Assembly: GCA_973895155.1 (NCBI GenBank)
Contig: OZ316896.1
Span: forward strand, 8,494,001-8,558,000
From: Marsupella aquatica
Taxonomy: Eukaryota > Marchantiophyta
Reading direction: 5' to 3'
DNA: 64,000 bases
Every line of letters begins with the position of its first letter. The first letter of the stretch is position 1. The notes beneath the pieces were generated by a model, which worked only from the letters and a program-made list of their open reading frames with translations, ran no database searches and was not told the origin of the DNA. Below are positions 22,352 to 35,519 of this stretch, in pieces. The translations under genes were made by a program, and so were the position numbers.

Positions 22352-25300
22352 GTTTTTTTGAGAGAGTACGAGAGGGTATCCTGGGAAACAATAAGGGGAG
22401 TTCAATTCAGTGTATAAAGAGGACCGGTTTTGAAAATCTCCGACACTGAGGCCAAAGTCGCACCATTGAGATTATTTTGAACCTCATTTGGAATGGAGTG
22501 GACTGCTTCTCAGATGGCAGATTGGAACGTTTGGTTTCAACAGACTACGAAAATGTCCAACGTGTGGAAGAGCTTCATTAAACCACCAGTGCCCATATAA
22601 GAGAGGTGTGCAAAATGTCTCCTCTTTTCTCGGTTCGAGTTCAGTTCTTTGACTAAGCAGTACTAGGCTTCAGTGTGTCTCGGTCCCGAATAATGGAAAG
22701 TACCGTCAAACAGTAGCCACTACACGTACTGGGTGATTTAGATAAGCCAATATGTCCCGGAGTTCAATTGTGTCTTTCACAGCGGGAAGAAGTTGGTTCT
22801 TGAGACCTCACAAATGTTTTGGAGACAAATTGAAGCATTGTACCATACAATCTTCACACTAGTGGATGTACGAATGTACTATATTCTTATCTAGTCGTTG
22901 TCATGTCTGATCCCACATATTATTTAAAACGCTGTACTTATTTGGATCTACCATGAATACAGTGGTAATGACGATCGTCCACCTTTTTTTCTGAGCTGCA
23001 AACAAAAGACAAGTGAGAAGCCAGGGTCGACACTTTTGCAGTCTCTTACGTGTGTTCTACATTGCTTCAGTCGGAATCTCTTTTCTTGTCCAGATTTCTC
23101 CCAAACAGCCTTGAGCGACATGAAAATCAAAGAATTTTGTAATCCTTATTTATATGCATTACTACAATATCGGCCAAAAATTTTGATATACAGAGCTCGG
23201 ATGCAAAAAACTTCCGAAGTCGATCCAACTCCTTTGATCCTACATTTGGATCAGCGCACAAACAGCTTCAATTCCATGTCACAGCATACTGTACCCAAAC
23301 TGAAAATCAAATTGATGGTGAATTATTTCGCCGTAAGTTGTGGGTAGGAGGACTAAATCAAAATGAAGGTGAATTATTTCGCCATGAGGTGAGGGTAGGA
23401 GGACTGTACCAAGACTGGAGGCAGCATCTGGAAGGCTCCAAGACCTAACCACATGGCTACACGAGAGTTTTGTCCGGATTATTTTATTTTAAAAAATGGA
23501 CTGGAAAAAAAACTTTCAACTGAATTTATCCACACAAGAACAGTCATTATTTTCACAAAAATCACGCCTAGCCTCTTTTTCGATTAAGGTCACTGGAGAA
23601 AGAACCATATACAAACAGTGGCAGTATTTTAACTACAATAAAATCAGAAAATTGTGGATATTCTAAATACTAAAAAGTCAGTCCAGGCCACTTAAGAGGC
23701 AATGCAGTTAAAAACTATTTCCCCACCTTGGGTATTATTACTCGAAGAGCACTTTACTCTTTCACAGGTCTTGTACTAGCACCAAGACTTCTCTGCCCAC
23801 CATGGAACGATGAGACTGAACCCAGCGATGTCTTCTTCGCTTGCCCTCAGTCAGTTGGTATGTGGGCGACATTTCAATCCACGACCATTGATAGCTGTCT
23901 TCAACTCGTCCTCCCCGTTCAAATTCAGCGCTTCCGTTTTATGGGATGTACGAACTCCTGTATGTGATTCACCGTGCCTTTTCTTGGTCTTGTCATACTC
24001 CTATCTTTTTCCATTTTCCTTTCTCCGTTTCGGGTCTTGTTGAGTACAGAGTATATAAGATATTTTTGTAGAATCGAACGGCAAGATTGAGTGTGTCCTG
24101 AACAAAGAGCAAGGCGACTCGATAGCGTGAATATGAATCGCCCTCTCCAACCTTACCTTGCTGTCAGCGCAGCTAAACGAGAGCTAATAGGGACGAGGGT
24201 GGCTCAGTCCATGGTGTTGTTCAACTCACTAGAATTTCGTTCCAGCTTTAATTACATGAGAAATGGTCTAGAAAGAGTAGGCAAGAGTACCGAATGTGGC
24301 TCTCGTCCCTCCGTTTGGGCCTGAAATTGCGTTACACTCTGAATCTTGACAATGGGATCTCATAATCATTCCATGGACGATTTAAGCAACAGTTTTCTGT
24401 GGCCAATCGCGCGTACCATGGCCCAGTCTCAGAGGAACCGCGGCTAAATGAATTCGTTTTAAAGTCCACCGATCCCTAGCAAGGAGCAAGGGTCGGGGAG
24501 GGAAAGAAATGACAGCCGAATGTCGTTGAGCACAAGTAGCACATAAGATATGTAAGGCTGGTTCTGATGGGCGAGGAGGTCGTCTACTGAAATTGGCAAG
24601 TATTTAGAAAGACAATGGATTCTACCTCAAGTTGTGTAGTGTGTAGAACAGATGCAGAAAGTAACTGTGAGCGGCCGGACTAAGTGCCCTTTTGGGCAAT
24701 GTGGGCTCTACCAAATCTGTCAGTACATCCCATAAAGCTACGGAAAATAAATGATGTTCCAGAAATCTCTTTGTGCAATATTCAAATCCATTCTATATCT
24801 GGGTTAGACACCCCCTTCTACAGGGACTCGTAATCACCAGAGTTTGCTAGCAAAGGGCTGTCGTTTGGATGAGTGTTGCATTACATCTTAAAGTTCAGTA
24901 TTGTTTGCTAGCTGTGAAACTGACATGATTTAGAAACTGATTTCTTGCCGTGTGTGGGAATGACGAAGTTGGTGGAGCCGAGGAGGAAATTTGTGAAAGC
25001 AGGAACTGCAGGAACGAAGTTTCTTTTTGACCATCTCCGCACTAAAGGTAGCATTGTCCTTCTTTTGAGCACTCCTGTTGTGAATTTCAACTGATAGTAC
25101 ATCCCACAATTCAAACCACCCGTGGGTGCAATAAGTGTTTGTTACTCATATTCATGAAACCACTTTGATTATTTAAAGGCTCTTATACTGGTTGTTGCCT
25201 ACACATTGGGGTCGCACAGAACTCTTGGCAGAATCTTTGATTTGTTCAATGATTCTTTCCCCTTCGCTCAAGCACTCTGGTTTGTGCGTTTGCATATGTG

Positions 25301-25488
25301 GCACACACTCAGGCGGTCCTTGTCACGTACAGTGGACTACACGGCTAGAACGACTCATGTTCCTTAAGTTTTAGAGCACTGTACTGATTTTGATCTTAGA
25401 TTTTTGAAGCGATGGGGTTATATATGAGTCTATGTGGGAGTGTTAGGTGAGAATCTCCCACATTTGTGTCAGCAGATGAGTAGTTCAG
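22352..25488. other. Intergenic stretch, no gene seen
   Basis: No frame has recognisable domains or consistent splice context. A 51-bp direct repeat with GGTGAATTATTTCGCC (anchors at about 23317 and 23368) is the only clear structure. Several in-frame stops break every frame longer than about 100 codons. The last few hundred bases should contain the CutA promoter. Confidence 0.5.
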
Positions 25489-26735
25489 ATGGAGGTGAGG
25501 TGGACCTTTGCTGCTGGCTTACTGGTTCTTATACTTACAACCTTTCTTAGAGACTGGCCAGTCCTGCTTCCTGATTCAGCCTCAAAGACTTTCTTCGCGT
25601 CACGTGCTATGGCACAAAGTGCTGGAATAGACACACCGTTGATCGTGGTCTACATCACAGTGCCGAACAAGGAAACAGGTACAATCTATGGACGTCCATG
25701 GCCAGTTCATTGTTGTGCAATTGTAGCGAAGGTCTTTATCGTGCGTCTGCAGTCTGAGTTGGTCGCTGCTTGCATACTTTTGTGAAATGAAATACCCTAT
25801 TGATCAATACCTGTCTGAGATATCAGCTCATGTTGCTGCCTTTACCAATAAGGTTGCTGTGTTTGTTGTTGCTCCTTCAGCGACAAAACTGTCATCCAGT
25901 CTAGTGAGCAACAAACTGGCAGCCTGCGTAAATCAAGTTCCTGGTGAGTTTCTCCTCTCATCTAGTGTGAAGGCGGTATTCCATTGATGGCGATGTTCAC
26001 CCCAAAGCCGCTAAGACTGTCTGATATGACCCTTTACAGTTTTGAGTAGTGACTGTACTTTGGAGCTGTACTTTGCAGTCATCCTCAGCTACCCATGATT
26101 TTAGTTCATAGAAAATTTGGTTGTCGTTACTCTGTTAGTGTAAGACTTCTACATATTACTAATCCACCATGGCTATCTCCACAGGTGTTGTCTCAACATA
26201 TATGTGGGAGGGGAAGGTAACTTTCAAACGTCAGCCTGTAATGAATTGTGACTGCTACAAATTGCTATTATGAATTGGATTTTGCTTAAATCAGATATTT
26301 ACCTAACTCTTCGAGCACGCAACATGATGCTTCATATACTCATTGTAGGTTTGGTCTTTCCCAAGGACTGAATTCATTCTTGAATGTCTTGCAGTTGGAG
26401 ACTGATGAGGAAATCTTGCTTATCGTGAAGACCAGACAATCCCTTTTGGATGCTCTAACCGTGCATGTGAAGGCCAACCACCCTTACACGTATGATTTCC
26501 AGCTCTCTTGAACCCCGTTGTTTCCTCTAAAAGTCGAATCATTATGTCAGGACCTTTGTTTCGGATCCAAAACATCAGAATGTTTCCTTTTGTTCGACTT
26601 AACTTACACTTTCAAGATATCCTGAATTTGTTTACGAGCAGGGTACCGGAGGTCATAGCCTTACCTATTCTTGGAGGAAGTGACTCCTATATCAAGTGGG
26701 TGGCAGAAAACACTGAGGACAATATACAAGCGTAA
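25489..26735 (+). CDS. CUTA: CutA-family protein (CutA1), organelle- or membrane-directed
   Basis: Five exons encode 157 residues: 25489-25678, 25881-25943, 26185-26216, 26395-26489, 26642-26735. The phases agree (1, 1, 0, 2). The mature part shows the CutA1 signature: VVYITVPNKE, KLAACVN, the short YMWEGK strand, EEILLIVKTRQSLLDAL and VPEVIALPILGGSDSYIKWV. CutA proteins are small trimeric ferredoxin-like proteins linked to copper tolerance or metal binding; plant forms are plastid or mitochondrial. The first ~25 residues contain a hydrophobic stretch (FAAGLLVLILTTFL), followed by a Ser/Ala-rich segment, consistent with a targeting extension. An upstream out-of-frame ATG at 25476 overlaps the start, which leaves initiation slightly uncertain. 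Confidence 0.9.
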
Positions 26736-27187
26736 ATTCTGTATATCTATCTGCCAGGATCCGAGCTGAGAAGGCTATGATATGTGTTTTATATTTAGCT
26801 TTTGTTAGTAGTCGGCGCTTGTCTTTCATAGTTGCATTATATTCAGTAATCTGATCGGCGATTTTTTTCTTTCGCATCAGCTTTGAATAATATTGACCCA
26901 ATAGAACGATTACAGCATTGTATATTGCACCTCTAGACCAAAACGACAACACGAGGGAACTGTCTGTAATGCGAGCTGTGACTATGTGATAATGCTGTCC
27001 TGCTCTTTCTTGCATGGGCGTAAAGCACGATCAATAGAAGATCCTGTCGAGTAATAGCATGTCAACTTCCCCACGCTAGTGATTTCTTGGAATCGAGAAC
27101 GGGGGCTTGCATTACTCATAGGTACAAAGGTACTCATTCCTCATTGCAACAAAAGTACTTCATTGTCTCTACCAAGGAGGAGCAGCG

Positions 27188-28148
27188 ATGGATGGAAGAA
27201 GAGCCGGAGTTGCGCTGTTCAGACTTCCGACCATTGCACCCAGGCGACAACCAAACGCGCCATCGGCATGGGCTTTTGGATTGATTGTTATGGGTGTGCT
27301 ACTTCTCGTAGTGTTTCTTTACGTTGCTATCTTTTCGAAGATGTTGCCTCCTTCCGGGATCTTTCTCCTCGATGCTTTGCGAAATGACTGGTAATTTTCA
27401 TGTCAAACAATTGGTGCCAATTTCCTGCTTCCTTTGGCAATTTTCTCACCTTTTTAGGCCTCGTGACTGAGGAGTTATGAACTCTGATTGTTCTCTTCCA
27501 TTGACATCGTGGGTCGAGTCATTGTGTCAATTTCTTCCTTTTGTGGCCCTGTGACCACAAGAGTGTGTCCAGGACTGTGTAATTCTAGCCGAAGTCAACT
27601 TCTAGGTTAGGATTTCGGGTCCACTCAGCATTCTTCGGGATGAGATGGGAACCCTAATTGCAATTGGTTCCATTGTGTCGTTTGTTTTGCCTTGTGGCTC
27701 GTTCCAAGGATCCAGCTTTAGGGCAATGCGCAGTGCGCTGCAGTCAAGAGGAACTCTTTCTCGTCTCAACTTCTTAGAGTTAGTTGCCTGTGAATGTGAA
27801 GTCCAAAACAGAGTCGAGAGGACCTGGGTCTCATAATAGTCTACAAGAAGTCAATATGTCTTTTATCAGATGGAGAAATCCTGGAGGACTAATAGGTCTC
27901 CAAATCAACTGTTTTGCGTGTCACTGTTAGCTTTGGAGATCTTGTGGGGGAACCAAGCGCAAGATGTCCGAAAATTCTAGATAGTAGTGTGGACTAATGC
28001 TCTTCCCAGCTTCCAAATGGAATTTGATTGTTTAGTGTTGGGTCTCATGTGCAGGTACTACAACTTACTGGTTCCTCTGACCATTCCTACAATAGTCGTA
28101 GCTGTTTATCTCCACTGGCTTAGTATGAAACTCTTCAAGCACGCGTGA
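27188..28148 (+). CDS. PIGY: PIG-Y-like subunit of GPI-GlcNAc transferase
   Basis: Two exons (27188-27390 and 28055-28148, phase 2 junction completing the Trp codon) encode 98 residues. There are two membrane segments, residues ~28-50 (AFGLIVMGVLLLVVFLYVAI) and ~70-88 (LLVPLTIPTIVVAVYLHW). The C-terminus, LSMKLFKHA, matches the IKLFRHN-type end of human PIG-Y, and the preceding Y-LLVPLTIP also matches. PIG-Y is a small subunit of the ER complex that transfers GlcNAc to phosphatidylinositol, the first step of GPI-anchor synthesis. The protein is longer than the 71-residue human form because of a cytosolic N-terminal extension of about 26 residues. CutA lies 450 bp upstream on the same strand; no functional link is known. 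Confidence 0.85.
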
Positions 28149-31100
28149 GCATCATCCAGCACACAAGTGGCAACTTTGGACTTGTACAAGAAGCCAGCTC
28201 ACCGGAATGGATATGCCAAGACTCATCTGGTCACCGAGGTAAAGCAACGTTCGATCCTAGTGATAAGAAGGTCGACAGAAGTACCAAAAACTCTGTAGGA
28301 TTTTTATGAGAAAAAAACAGAAGTCTCGTAAAACAGATGCACTGTGTAATTTGTGTTGCGGGGGTCAGCATAATGGCCGTCTATATTTTTGGGTGTCAGT
28401 CTGTTCGCAAGGGTACCGGAGACGGTTTACAGTGAGCACTGTATCACTCGTTGGTTTCATGATTTCTTTAATCAGTAGAAAGAATCTTGTCCACGCAATG
28501 GAGAAGTGGCAGGCTTACCAGTTGATGCTTTTCTTAGTAGGAGATTCATTTCGGTTCTTTCTTTACAAGGTCGAACGAGTTACCAGCTTGGATTGCAAAC
28601 TAAATGGTCCAGACTTTCCTGTTCGTTAGGAACAGTTGCAGGAGATATCATATCCTTGGGGTAAGGGACTTTTGGACGTGATCGATGTTTTTGGAGGCCC
28701 AACCTCAGAATGCTGATTTTGTGCCTTTATTTCCTTATTTTAGAGTTCTGTCCGTTGTTGGCTTATCTCTTGTTGAGCGCACAACACTCTTGAAGCTGGA
28801 CGATTAGAAGATAATATAAAAATGAAACATCTTGACCCACACTCGGACAGAGTACAGACAGGACAGTTTTGAGATCCTTGTAGCAACAGCATAGGCTCGA
28901 TTAACACCTTAATATCTCGGTGTGAATAATGAAAAGCGTGCATTGTCTTTGGATGAAACAACTTGGAGAAGAAATGAGAAAGCTTGGGCATCAAATTCTC
29001 CTTCAAGCTCAACCCAACGAACGAACGTCCAATCGGATGCTGTATGGGATTCTCCAATGCAATTGGGAAAAAGGGCCATGATCAATCCACCCAGCACAGG
29101 CAGGAAGAGGAATGTTAGCTCCAGAACTGCAGTGCAGCAGTACAGAAACATATCAGTGTTAGCCTATTAAAAGTACAGCACCCAATATACGTCGTCGAAG
29201 GTGAGTTCAGGATTAGTTCAGGTGGGAAGAAGAGCGCAAGGGGAGCAACATCGTTTGGAACGATAAGGTAAGCAAAACGGCTCTACGTGGTGGCATGCTT
29301 GTACTCCCCGGATGACCGCACTCATGGGTAACTACTTAATTAAGATATTTACCTTCTGAACACCACTTAGATGTACAGAACAGCTGACTGTTCGCCAGAT
29401 TCACAAAGGCCAGGGACAATGCTTCACTGTGCCAGCCCACCCCGCTCTCCAGGTGCTTCTATTCAACGATCCTCAATTGCCGTTTTGCAAGAAGCAACAC
29501 AGAACCACTCTGTAATCGCTCCACATTTTCAGCTAGAGAGCTAATGGGACGCAAAGGGTACTCCGACTCCCGACCCTTCGAAATTGAGAGCTTGCTCCGG
29601 GTAATTTAAGTTAGCACTAAGTTTTTATGCGAGTTTCAACCCACGAGAGGAACTTTTGCTGTTCAAGACAGACTGTCACTGGGAGACCATCCGCCACTGA
29701 CGAGGACATTTTAATGAAAGACGGTTTCCTTCGCTTTCTTTTTTGATGGTGTTTCCATTTTTATTACTCGACCATCTGAATCTCTTTGGACTTCTATTTG
29801 GCTGCGTCCAATACCAATTCCTCGTTTGCCTTCGGTAGCATTAACTTGAAGTGGCATCAATTGCTCTAAACTGTGATTTTGGGGTATTTTGTACGTGCCA
29901 TAGACAGGACCTCAGTTTGGGTAATCGTTCATATCGAGCGTTTAGCACAGGCAGCGTGTTGCAATGTACAATACATGGTTGATACAGCGTGAAAGAAGAA
30001 TTCAATACACCTGTGGCGGAGGACGACGAGGATTGTCAAGAGGGCCTGCATTGGCAACCTCTGTTTCTTGAAGCCCTACCAACACTATACCCGTCCAGCA
30101 TACTACCCCCCATCAATTTTGGCTTAACTTACCTTTGGTACCTTTGTTAGTTTTCCAAGATTCGTCTCTCATGCTGCACATTTTTGCCCCCCAATTTATT
30201 TCGCTAGCCCGCAAGCCCCCACTGGCTTTTGTGCTGCTCGGGACCTGGGATTCACTTCATTTTCAAATTCGTTTTGCAGTTGGGGTCAATACAGGATGCT
30301 AGATGCAATACTCTCAAGCAACCACATTTTACCAATTATTTATTTATTTATAAATATGTCATCGTTTTGTATAATGACGACAAGCTCAACAAAGGAACCA
30401 TTGTGTGAATATACCAAAACCATGACATATTAATTAGAACATCCTTAGTTGCAATGTAATTAAATAATCATCCTTTATCTATATAGTATAATTTCTGACA
30501 TATCATCCTTAACTCTTTAGGCTGTAGTTAATGTGTTACACATGCAATTGGAACACTTCAGTGAAATGGGGCCAACAAAAAGTAACGAACAAAGGGAAGG
30601 CACAAAGGGAAGGCATACATTGCTATATGGTGAAACCTAGTTACTTTTTTTCATATTTTATTTTGGCATAAATTAGAGTTTTAATGTTCTCTTACAATAA
30701 GACATTTGATCAAAATAATTACCTTAGGGATAATTTTCAAGCCCCTTTTACCAGGAAAGAAGTCCTTACTTTTGATTAATGTTTTTACCCCTTTTAAGTA
30801 AATGTAAGGTTACATTTAACCCAAATTCACACCAATGTCGGGAATTGTTTTCCAAAACAATTGCTTCACACAAAACAGAGCAGTGCAATGGCGGAAATGT
30901 TTTCTGAGACATGAATTGCTTTTTCTGCACAGCCTTTTGGCTGCAGTTGGCTATTTTCTTAATCGTTTTTCTGCCCAGCGTCTCTCATCCTCCATAGAAC
31001 GAAACACTTTCATTATATCCACTCCCTACAAGACAAATTAACTACCAATGTTCCAGGATGAGCCGGCTATAATATACAACGAAGTAGAAGTCTTTCGAGC

Positions 31101-31220
31101 TGTTCGCACGAATTGCGATGTGCTGAGCAACGAAGGGGGAATGGAGTTTTGAGCTAAGGAGGGAGGGTGACAGGGAGAACTGGGAGTAATATGACGCACT
31201 GCCTTATTACGACGAAGCAG
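28149..31220. other. Intergenic stretch, no gene seen
   Basis: No supported coding exon on either strand. Composition is ordinary until a very AT-rich block at about 30330-30800. The last few hundred bases upstream of 31241 should contain the IPK1 promoter and leader. Confidence 0.5.
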
Positions 31221-31241
31221 ATGGGGTCTAGGGTTATATAA
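31221..31241 (+). promoter_or_regulatory. uORF abutting the IPK1 start
   Basis: A six-codon upstream frame (MGSRVI) starts at the ATG at 31221 and ends with a TAA at 31239-31241. The last A of that stop is the first base of the IPK1 start codon, giving a TAATG overlap. This arrangement can make main-frame translation depend on leaky scanning or re-initiation. Whether the uATG is in the mRNA depends on the unmapped transcription start. Confidence 0.45.
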
Positions 31242-33988
31242 TGAAAGAATTACGGGACGCAGAGAGTTGGCACTACAGAGGCGAGGGTGCTGCAAATATT
31301 GTCCTGGTGTACCGTGGTGATGATCCAGAGCTGGTAGTCTTTATATCTCGCTCTTTATGCTGTTCTCTTGAGTCCTCGAAGTTTCAATTGAAGGTTTCTC
31401 TGTCATTGAGGCTGCTGCCAGAAGAGGCTTGACCTTAAATTCATTCATTCATTCTATCTATCGGTTGATCTTGTCCTGGCCTTGCGATTAAGCATAGCTA
31501 ACCTGGTCCGGCACTTCTTTGCGTAAATGTGCAACCGATTCTGTAATGGTGTAAAACAACCAATGCTTGTTGTTTGAAACATAATTGTGAGATGTTTTGA
31601 CTTCAATTATGGCAACGTATGGGTGGTGCAGACTGGGAAGGTTCTACGGCTACGGAAGTCTCTTAAAAATGATGAAAGTGTGGGCAATGCTACCAAAAGT
31701 GAACCGGCTCTCAGCAGAGAGGAGCAGAAAGTTTGGGCTGAGTGGCCTGATTTGGTCTCTGCCACGACCATTGCTGAGCTAAACCATTTTTATGCTCGAG
31801 ATGTGCTTCGTCCACTATTTGGAGATGAGCATGTGGATCCTGGGGTATCAATCTTTGTCTCCATCTGCCGTGAGCTTTAACATGAAATTCGCTGTTGTTG
31901 CTGCTCTTATTTAAGCCAGGAATCAGGTTTTAATTGCACCCCCCCATGCGCAGACGTTGGTTCTCATCGGGAGTTCTTGCATAGAAGCACTAGACTACCA
32001 CATACGTCACGTGCGTCCTTCGTGGAGGGTGGAAAGTGGGTCGCTGGAGGCCTTGACCTGCATTGGCCTGCTAATTTCTGATCACACGTGCTTTTCAACT
32101 CCTGCAGGTTAGTGGAGATAATAGATCCAGTTTGTTCTTCCAATGTTGATGATCATCCGACGTTGCATACATGTAATCGAGTGCATTTATTGTAGAAGGA
32201 TTTCTCATGTTCTAAAATGCTGATTTATGCTTTTATGCAGGCATTGTGCAAGATTCCTTGGCCACCATATCGGTGGAACTCAAGGTCCAATTGTTGCACC
32301 TACATTTTGCAATTCGATCTTTTGAAAACTTCTCAGTTATCCGTAAGTAGAATTCATGAATTCTTAGGACACGCAGGTCGTATGATTATCCGAGATTTGC
32401 CGACAGGATTATGCATGAATCATTCATAAAATTAACATGTTCATCCATTTTGCTGGTAAAGACCTTAATTTCATGGAACCTCTTGCAATTGGTCGAACGT
32501 GTTCGTTAAGGAGACAACATAGCGTGCTGGAGATTAATTTAAAAGCAGGGTTCATTTACCAGAGAATGTTCTGAATTCGGCCCATCGTTTTGGTTCATCC
32601 TAGAGGTTTCAGTAGACAGTTCTCTCGGTGCAATCTTTAAGTAACAAATGAAAACAAGGAATTGGATTTTTTGGAAGATAGATTCAAATGTTCACTGTTT
32701 TGACCAATATAAGTCTTGCCGTGGTCGAGGTTCTCAGCTACAATCAATTTTGAAAGTTCCTCGGCACGGTTCCCTTATCCTGGCACGGCATTTCTTTGCA
32801 TTGTGAACTGCAGCCTAAATGTGGGTTTCTGCCAACGACAAGCTTTATAACAGAGGAGGGATCCATTAAAAAGAGGTTATCTCGCTTTAGCATGCATCAA
32901 CAACTGAAGTTTCACCAAGGAAAGGTCTGATATGCTCTATTTGCCTGTAACGCACAAGAGGTCTCCCGGATTTGTTTAGTCTGACTATGATTTCATTCTT
33001 TTGCGGTCTTGTTTTTGGGTGTTACTGATACTTGCACCTGCCACCTACCAAACAGATTGAACAAATAAGCAAGTACGACCCCTTGGACCTCTTTTCTGGT
33101 ACCAGAGATGGGATTCTCAAAGCAATTGGAGCTCTTTTTGAAACCCCACAGAACAACCTCCGTATATTTTTAAATGGCGAAGAAATTTTTGGTGCATCCA
33201 GGAATGACAAACTTTCCATTGTCCACTTTGATGATTGTTTGGAAGGATTTGTGTCTGCCCAAGCTGGTGAACGAGTGCAAGCCTTTCAGAAGCTTGTAAC
33301 TGATTTGCTGTTGAAGAGTGACATTCTTCATAAGTTACTTCATGTACAAAAGCTGGATTATTATGACATTGAAGGTGCTATCCAGGCATACTACATATTT
33401 TTGAGTTATCAAGAAAGTTTACCTGAAAGTTCAAGGACAGACCCTGAAAGTTCAAGGACAGATGAAATCTGTTCTACAGGGGAAGGCATAGAGGACCTGA
33501 AACGATTCCAGGAGAAACACAGCTGTCGAGATGAAATTCTGCAGCTCTCTGAAAAGCAGACTATTTCATCCTCCGCATCACTAGAGGATTGCCGAAAGAT
33601 CCTCCGGGACTTCTTGATATCGACCACTGCCAAAGATTGTGGCCTGATGTTGAGTTTACAGCCCTTGAGTCAAAGGAATATGGATATTTCTGATATGCAG
33701 AATGCAAATATTTTCAGATCTTCGGACAGATTGTATTTGCAGAAGGTATGTGGCATCAATTTCAATCATGATACCGTTTGATCTCAGTAAAGTAGATTAG
33801 TTTTTTCCGAGTGGTCTCAATTATTCTCGAGTACATTGACTGGTAGAAAATCATTTCCTTATGCTATATATATATACGTGTTGCAGATTCTGTTGTTGGA
33901 CCTTGATCTCAAACGAATGAAGAAGATGAGGTACTACTTAAAGCTTGACCGAGAAATAGTCCAGGCTTACAAATCCATGATGTCTTAA
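31241..33988 (+). CDS. IPK1: Inositol-pentakisphosphate 2-kinase
   Basis: Seven exons give 468 residues: 31241-31333, 31632-31844, 31954-32107, 32241-32284, 32814-32924, 33056-33745, 33887-33988, with phases 0, 0, 1, 0, 0, 0. The family enzyme phosphorylates InsP5 at the 2-position to make phytate (InsP6). Visible signatures in order are the N-terminal nucleotide loop YRGEGAANIVL, GKVLRLRK, a PSWRVE segment, SVELK|PKCGFLP split across an intron, RLSRFSMHQQLK, YDPLDLFSG, TPQNNLRIFLNG, LDYYDIEGAIQAYY, TAKDCGLMLSL and the C-terminal DLDLKRMKKMRYYLKLD. Arabidopsis IPK1 is 451 residues, so the length fits. Residues ~360-405 carry an extra Ser/Glu-rich loop with a short tandem repeat (ESSRTD twice). 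The first donor could alternatively be 3 bases downstream. Confidence 0.92.
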
Positions 33989-34559
33989 TAGTAGCGTTAC
34001 TGGTTTGAAGTTCGACAATCAACGGTTCCCTTGCGGTATCCGTAGTTCCCAATCTGCAATCAATTGAGGTCCATTTGAGTTGCGGTTACTTAAGACTTCG
34101 GTAGTGGTCTTAATGTCTAAAATCGTTGATATTCCAAAATGTAGGTGTCTTTTTGAGGACGGTTCAGCCGACTTCAAATCAAAATTAAACATTATGAGTA
34201 GTTTGAGGCTAATACTTGGTGGGAAGACCCCTTTGTTGAAGATTGTGAGGATTCACGACCAGTTAAAAAGGTTTGTTTATCATGCTCGTGTGTGGGAGGC
34301 TTACGTTTGTCCGCCTTCCAATCTGTCGGTTTCACCGATACACCTTGTCCAAGCTGGCTAACAGTCAAACCGAGCCTATTTATAGACCATATTACATGAT
34401 AACTTCCTCGTGCTTGGGTAAAGAACGTTACAGATATGATTGTATTGACTATCTACCTCAACCGTTCCCACGCGACACAGATGGCATGGAAATTGCATTG
34501 CATTTACAACAAATGAAGGTTGTTTTTCCATTGTACTCTTGACAACTTGACGGACACCA

Positions 34560-35505
34560 AGACCTTCTTTGCAGCAAAGGTCAGCCACAACGTGTCGAAT
34601 GTTTGGTGCATACCACTTTATTCTGTCAAAGTGAACAAGAGATATGTCCCATGAACGTCCTAATGAGGCAGCTAGAGTTGATATTGACTTCAAAAGATAT
34701 TCAATCTGAACTTTCTCATCAGTATCCTTCACATTTTCGTGAACTAGGAGTGATGCCCCCTTCAGGGTTCAAAGCCTTGACGGCCACGGGCCAACTATTT
34801 TCACTGCTTGGGAGAAGCCCAAGGATCACAATATCAGCCACGCCTTGAGGAGCAGTGATTCGGTCATCCGCTTCAAGCACCTCACACTTGGCTTCAACTC
34901 CATTCACAGCGTAGAGCAACAATGGCACTGGGATCCCCTTCACAAGCGAACACTTTCTGTGCACCTGCCTTGAGTAAAAATGGTAAGACAAGATATCCAA
35001 TACCTGCCAATAAGTCGACCACTCTTGCACCTCGGCACCTCATATTCGCTACACGAAGTTCCTCAATAGATCGACCACTGTTGCACTTCGGCACCTCATA
35101 TTCGCTACACGAAGTTCCTCAATAGATCGACCACTGTTGCACCTCGGCACCTCATATTCGCTACACGAAGTTCCTCAGACACGTTTCCGGATGAAAACAT
35201 GTACTTCAAGGCATCAGAGCAATATAGAATCCCATTTTGTCGATGTTCAACCCATCCACCGAGCCCATATAGAAGTTGGAGCTGACTATCTCTTGTTCCA
35301 GTAGAGGCAATTGGCGCCTGTCGCCCCAACCGGCTTGCACCAAAAGAAAATGTAATAGTTCTCCAATTTTTTTCACCGAGTGAGGACCGTACACGGCTAT
35401 GCAAAGAACCTGCAAGAAGTACAATCATGCCACGAAGCCGCTACCATCTTTCGGGCAATTCTTCCAAGAGAGAGCCGTGCCATTTTGCTTCAGCAACGCG
35501 GAGAT
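34560..35505 (-). pseudogene. TYW2-like (tRNA wybutosine-synthesizing methyltransferase) pseudogene
   Basis: Read on the minus strand, successive frames match the TYW2 transferase: FGASRLGRQAPIASTGTRDS, GWVEHRQNGILYCSDA, MFSSGN, then the SAM-binding loop VVDLLAGIGYLVLPFLLKAG. NGVEAKCEVLEADDR, GVADIVILGLLPSSE and WYAPNIRHVVADLCCK follow. The family adds an aminocarboxypropyl group from SAM during wybutosine synthesis on tRNA-Phe. Here the frame is broken by a TAG near 35450, by a 56-bp triplication just before the SAM loop, by a deletion between VALR and NGVEA, and by another shift before VHEN. No intron separates the blocks, so a processed copy is possible. The N-terminal half of the protein is absent. 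Confidence 0.85.
35015..35178. repeat. 56-bp tandem triplication inside the TYW2 pseudogene
   Basis: Three near-identical head-to-tail copies of TCGACCACTGTTGCACCTCG followed by GCACCTCATATTCGCTACAC and GAAGTTCCTCAATAGA. TCGACC anchors lie at 35015, 35071 and 35127, exactly 56 apart. The two extra units add 112 bases, which shifts the reading frame. Confidence 0.95.
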
Positions 35506-35519
35506 AGATTTTTGGAGAG

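Noticed and set aside
25476-25550. Upstream ATG overlapping CutA as a real coding frame
   Set aside because: Gives only 24 codons before a stop and has no similarity; the CutA frame from 25489 gives a complete family match.
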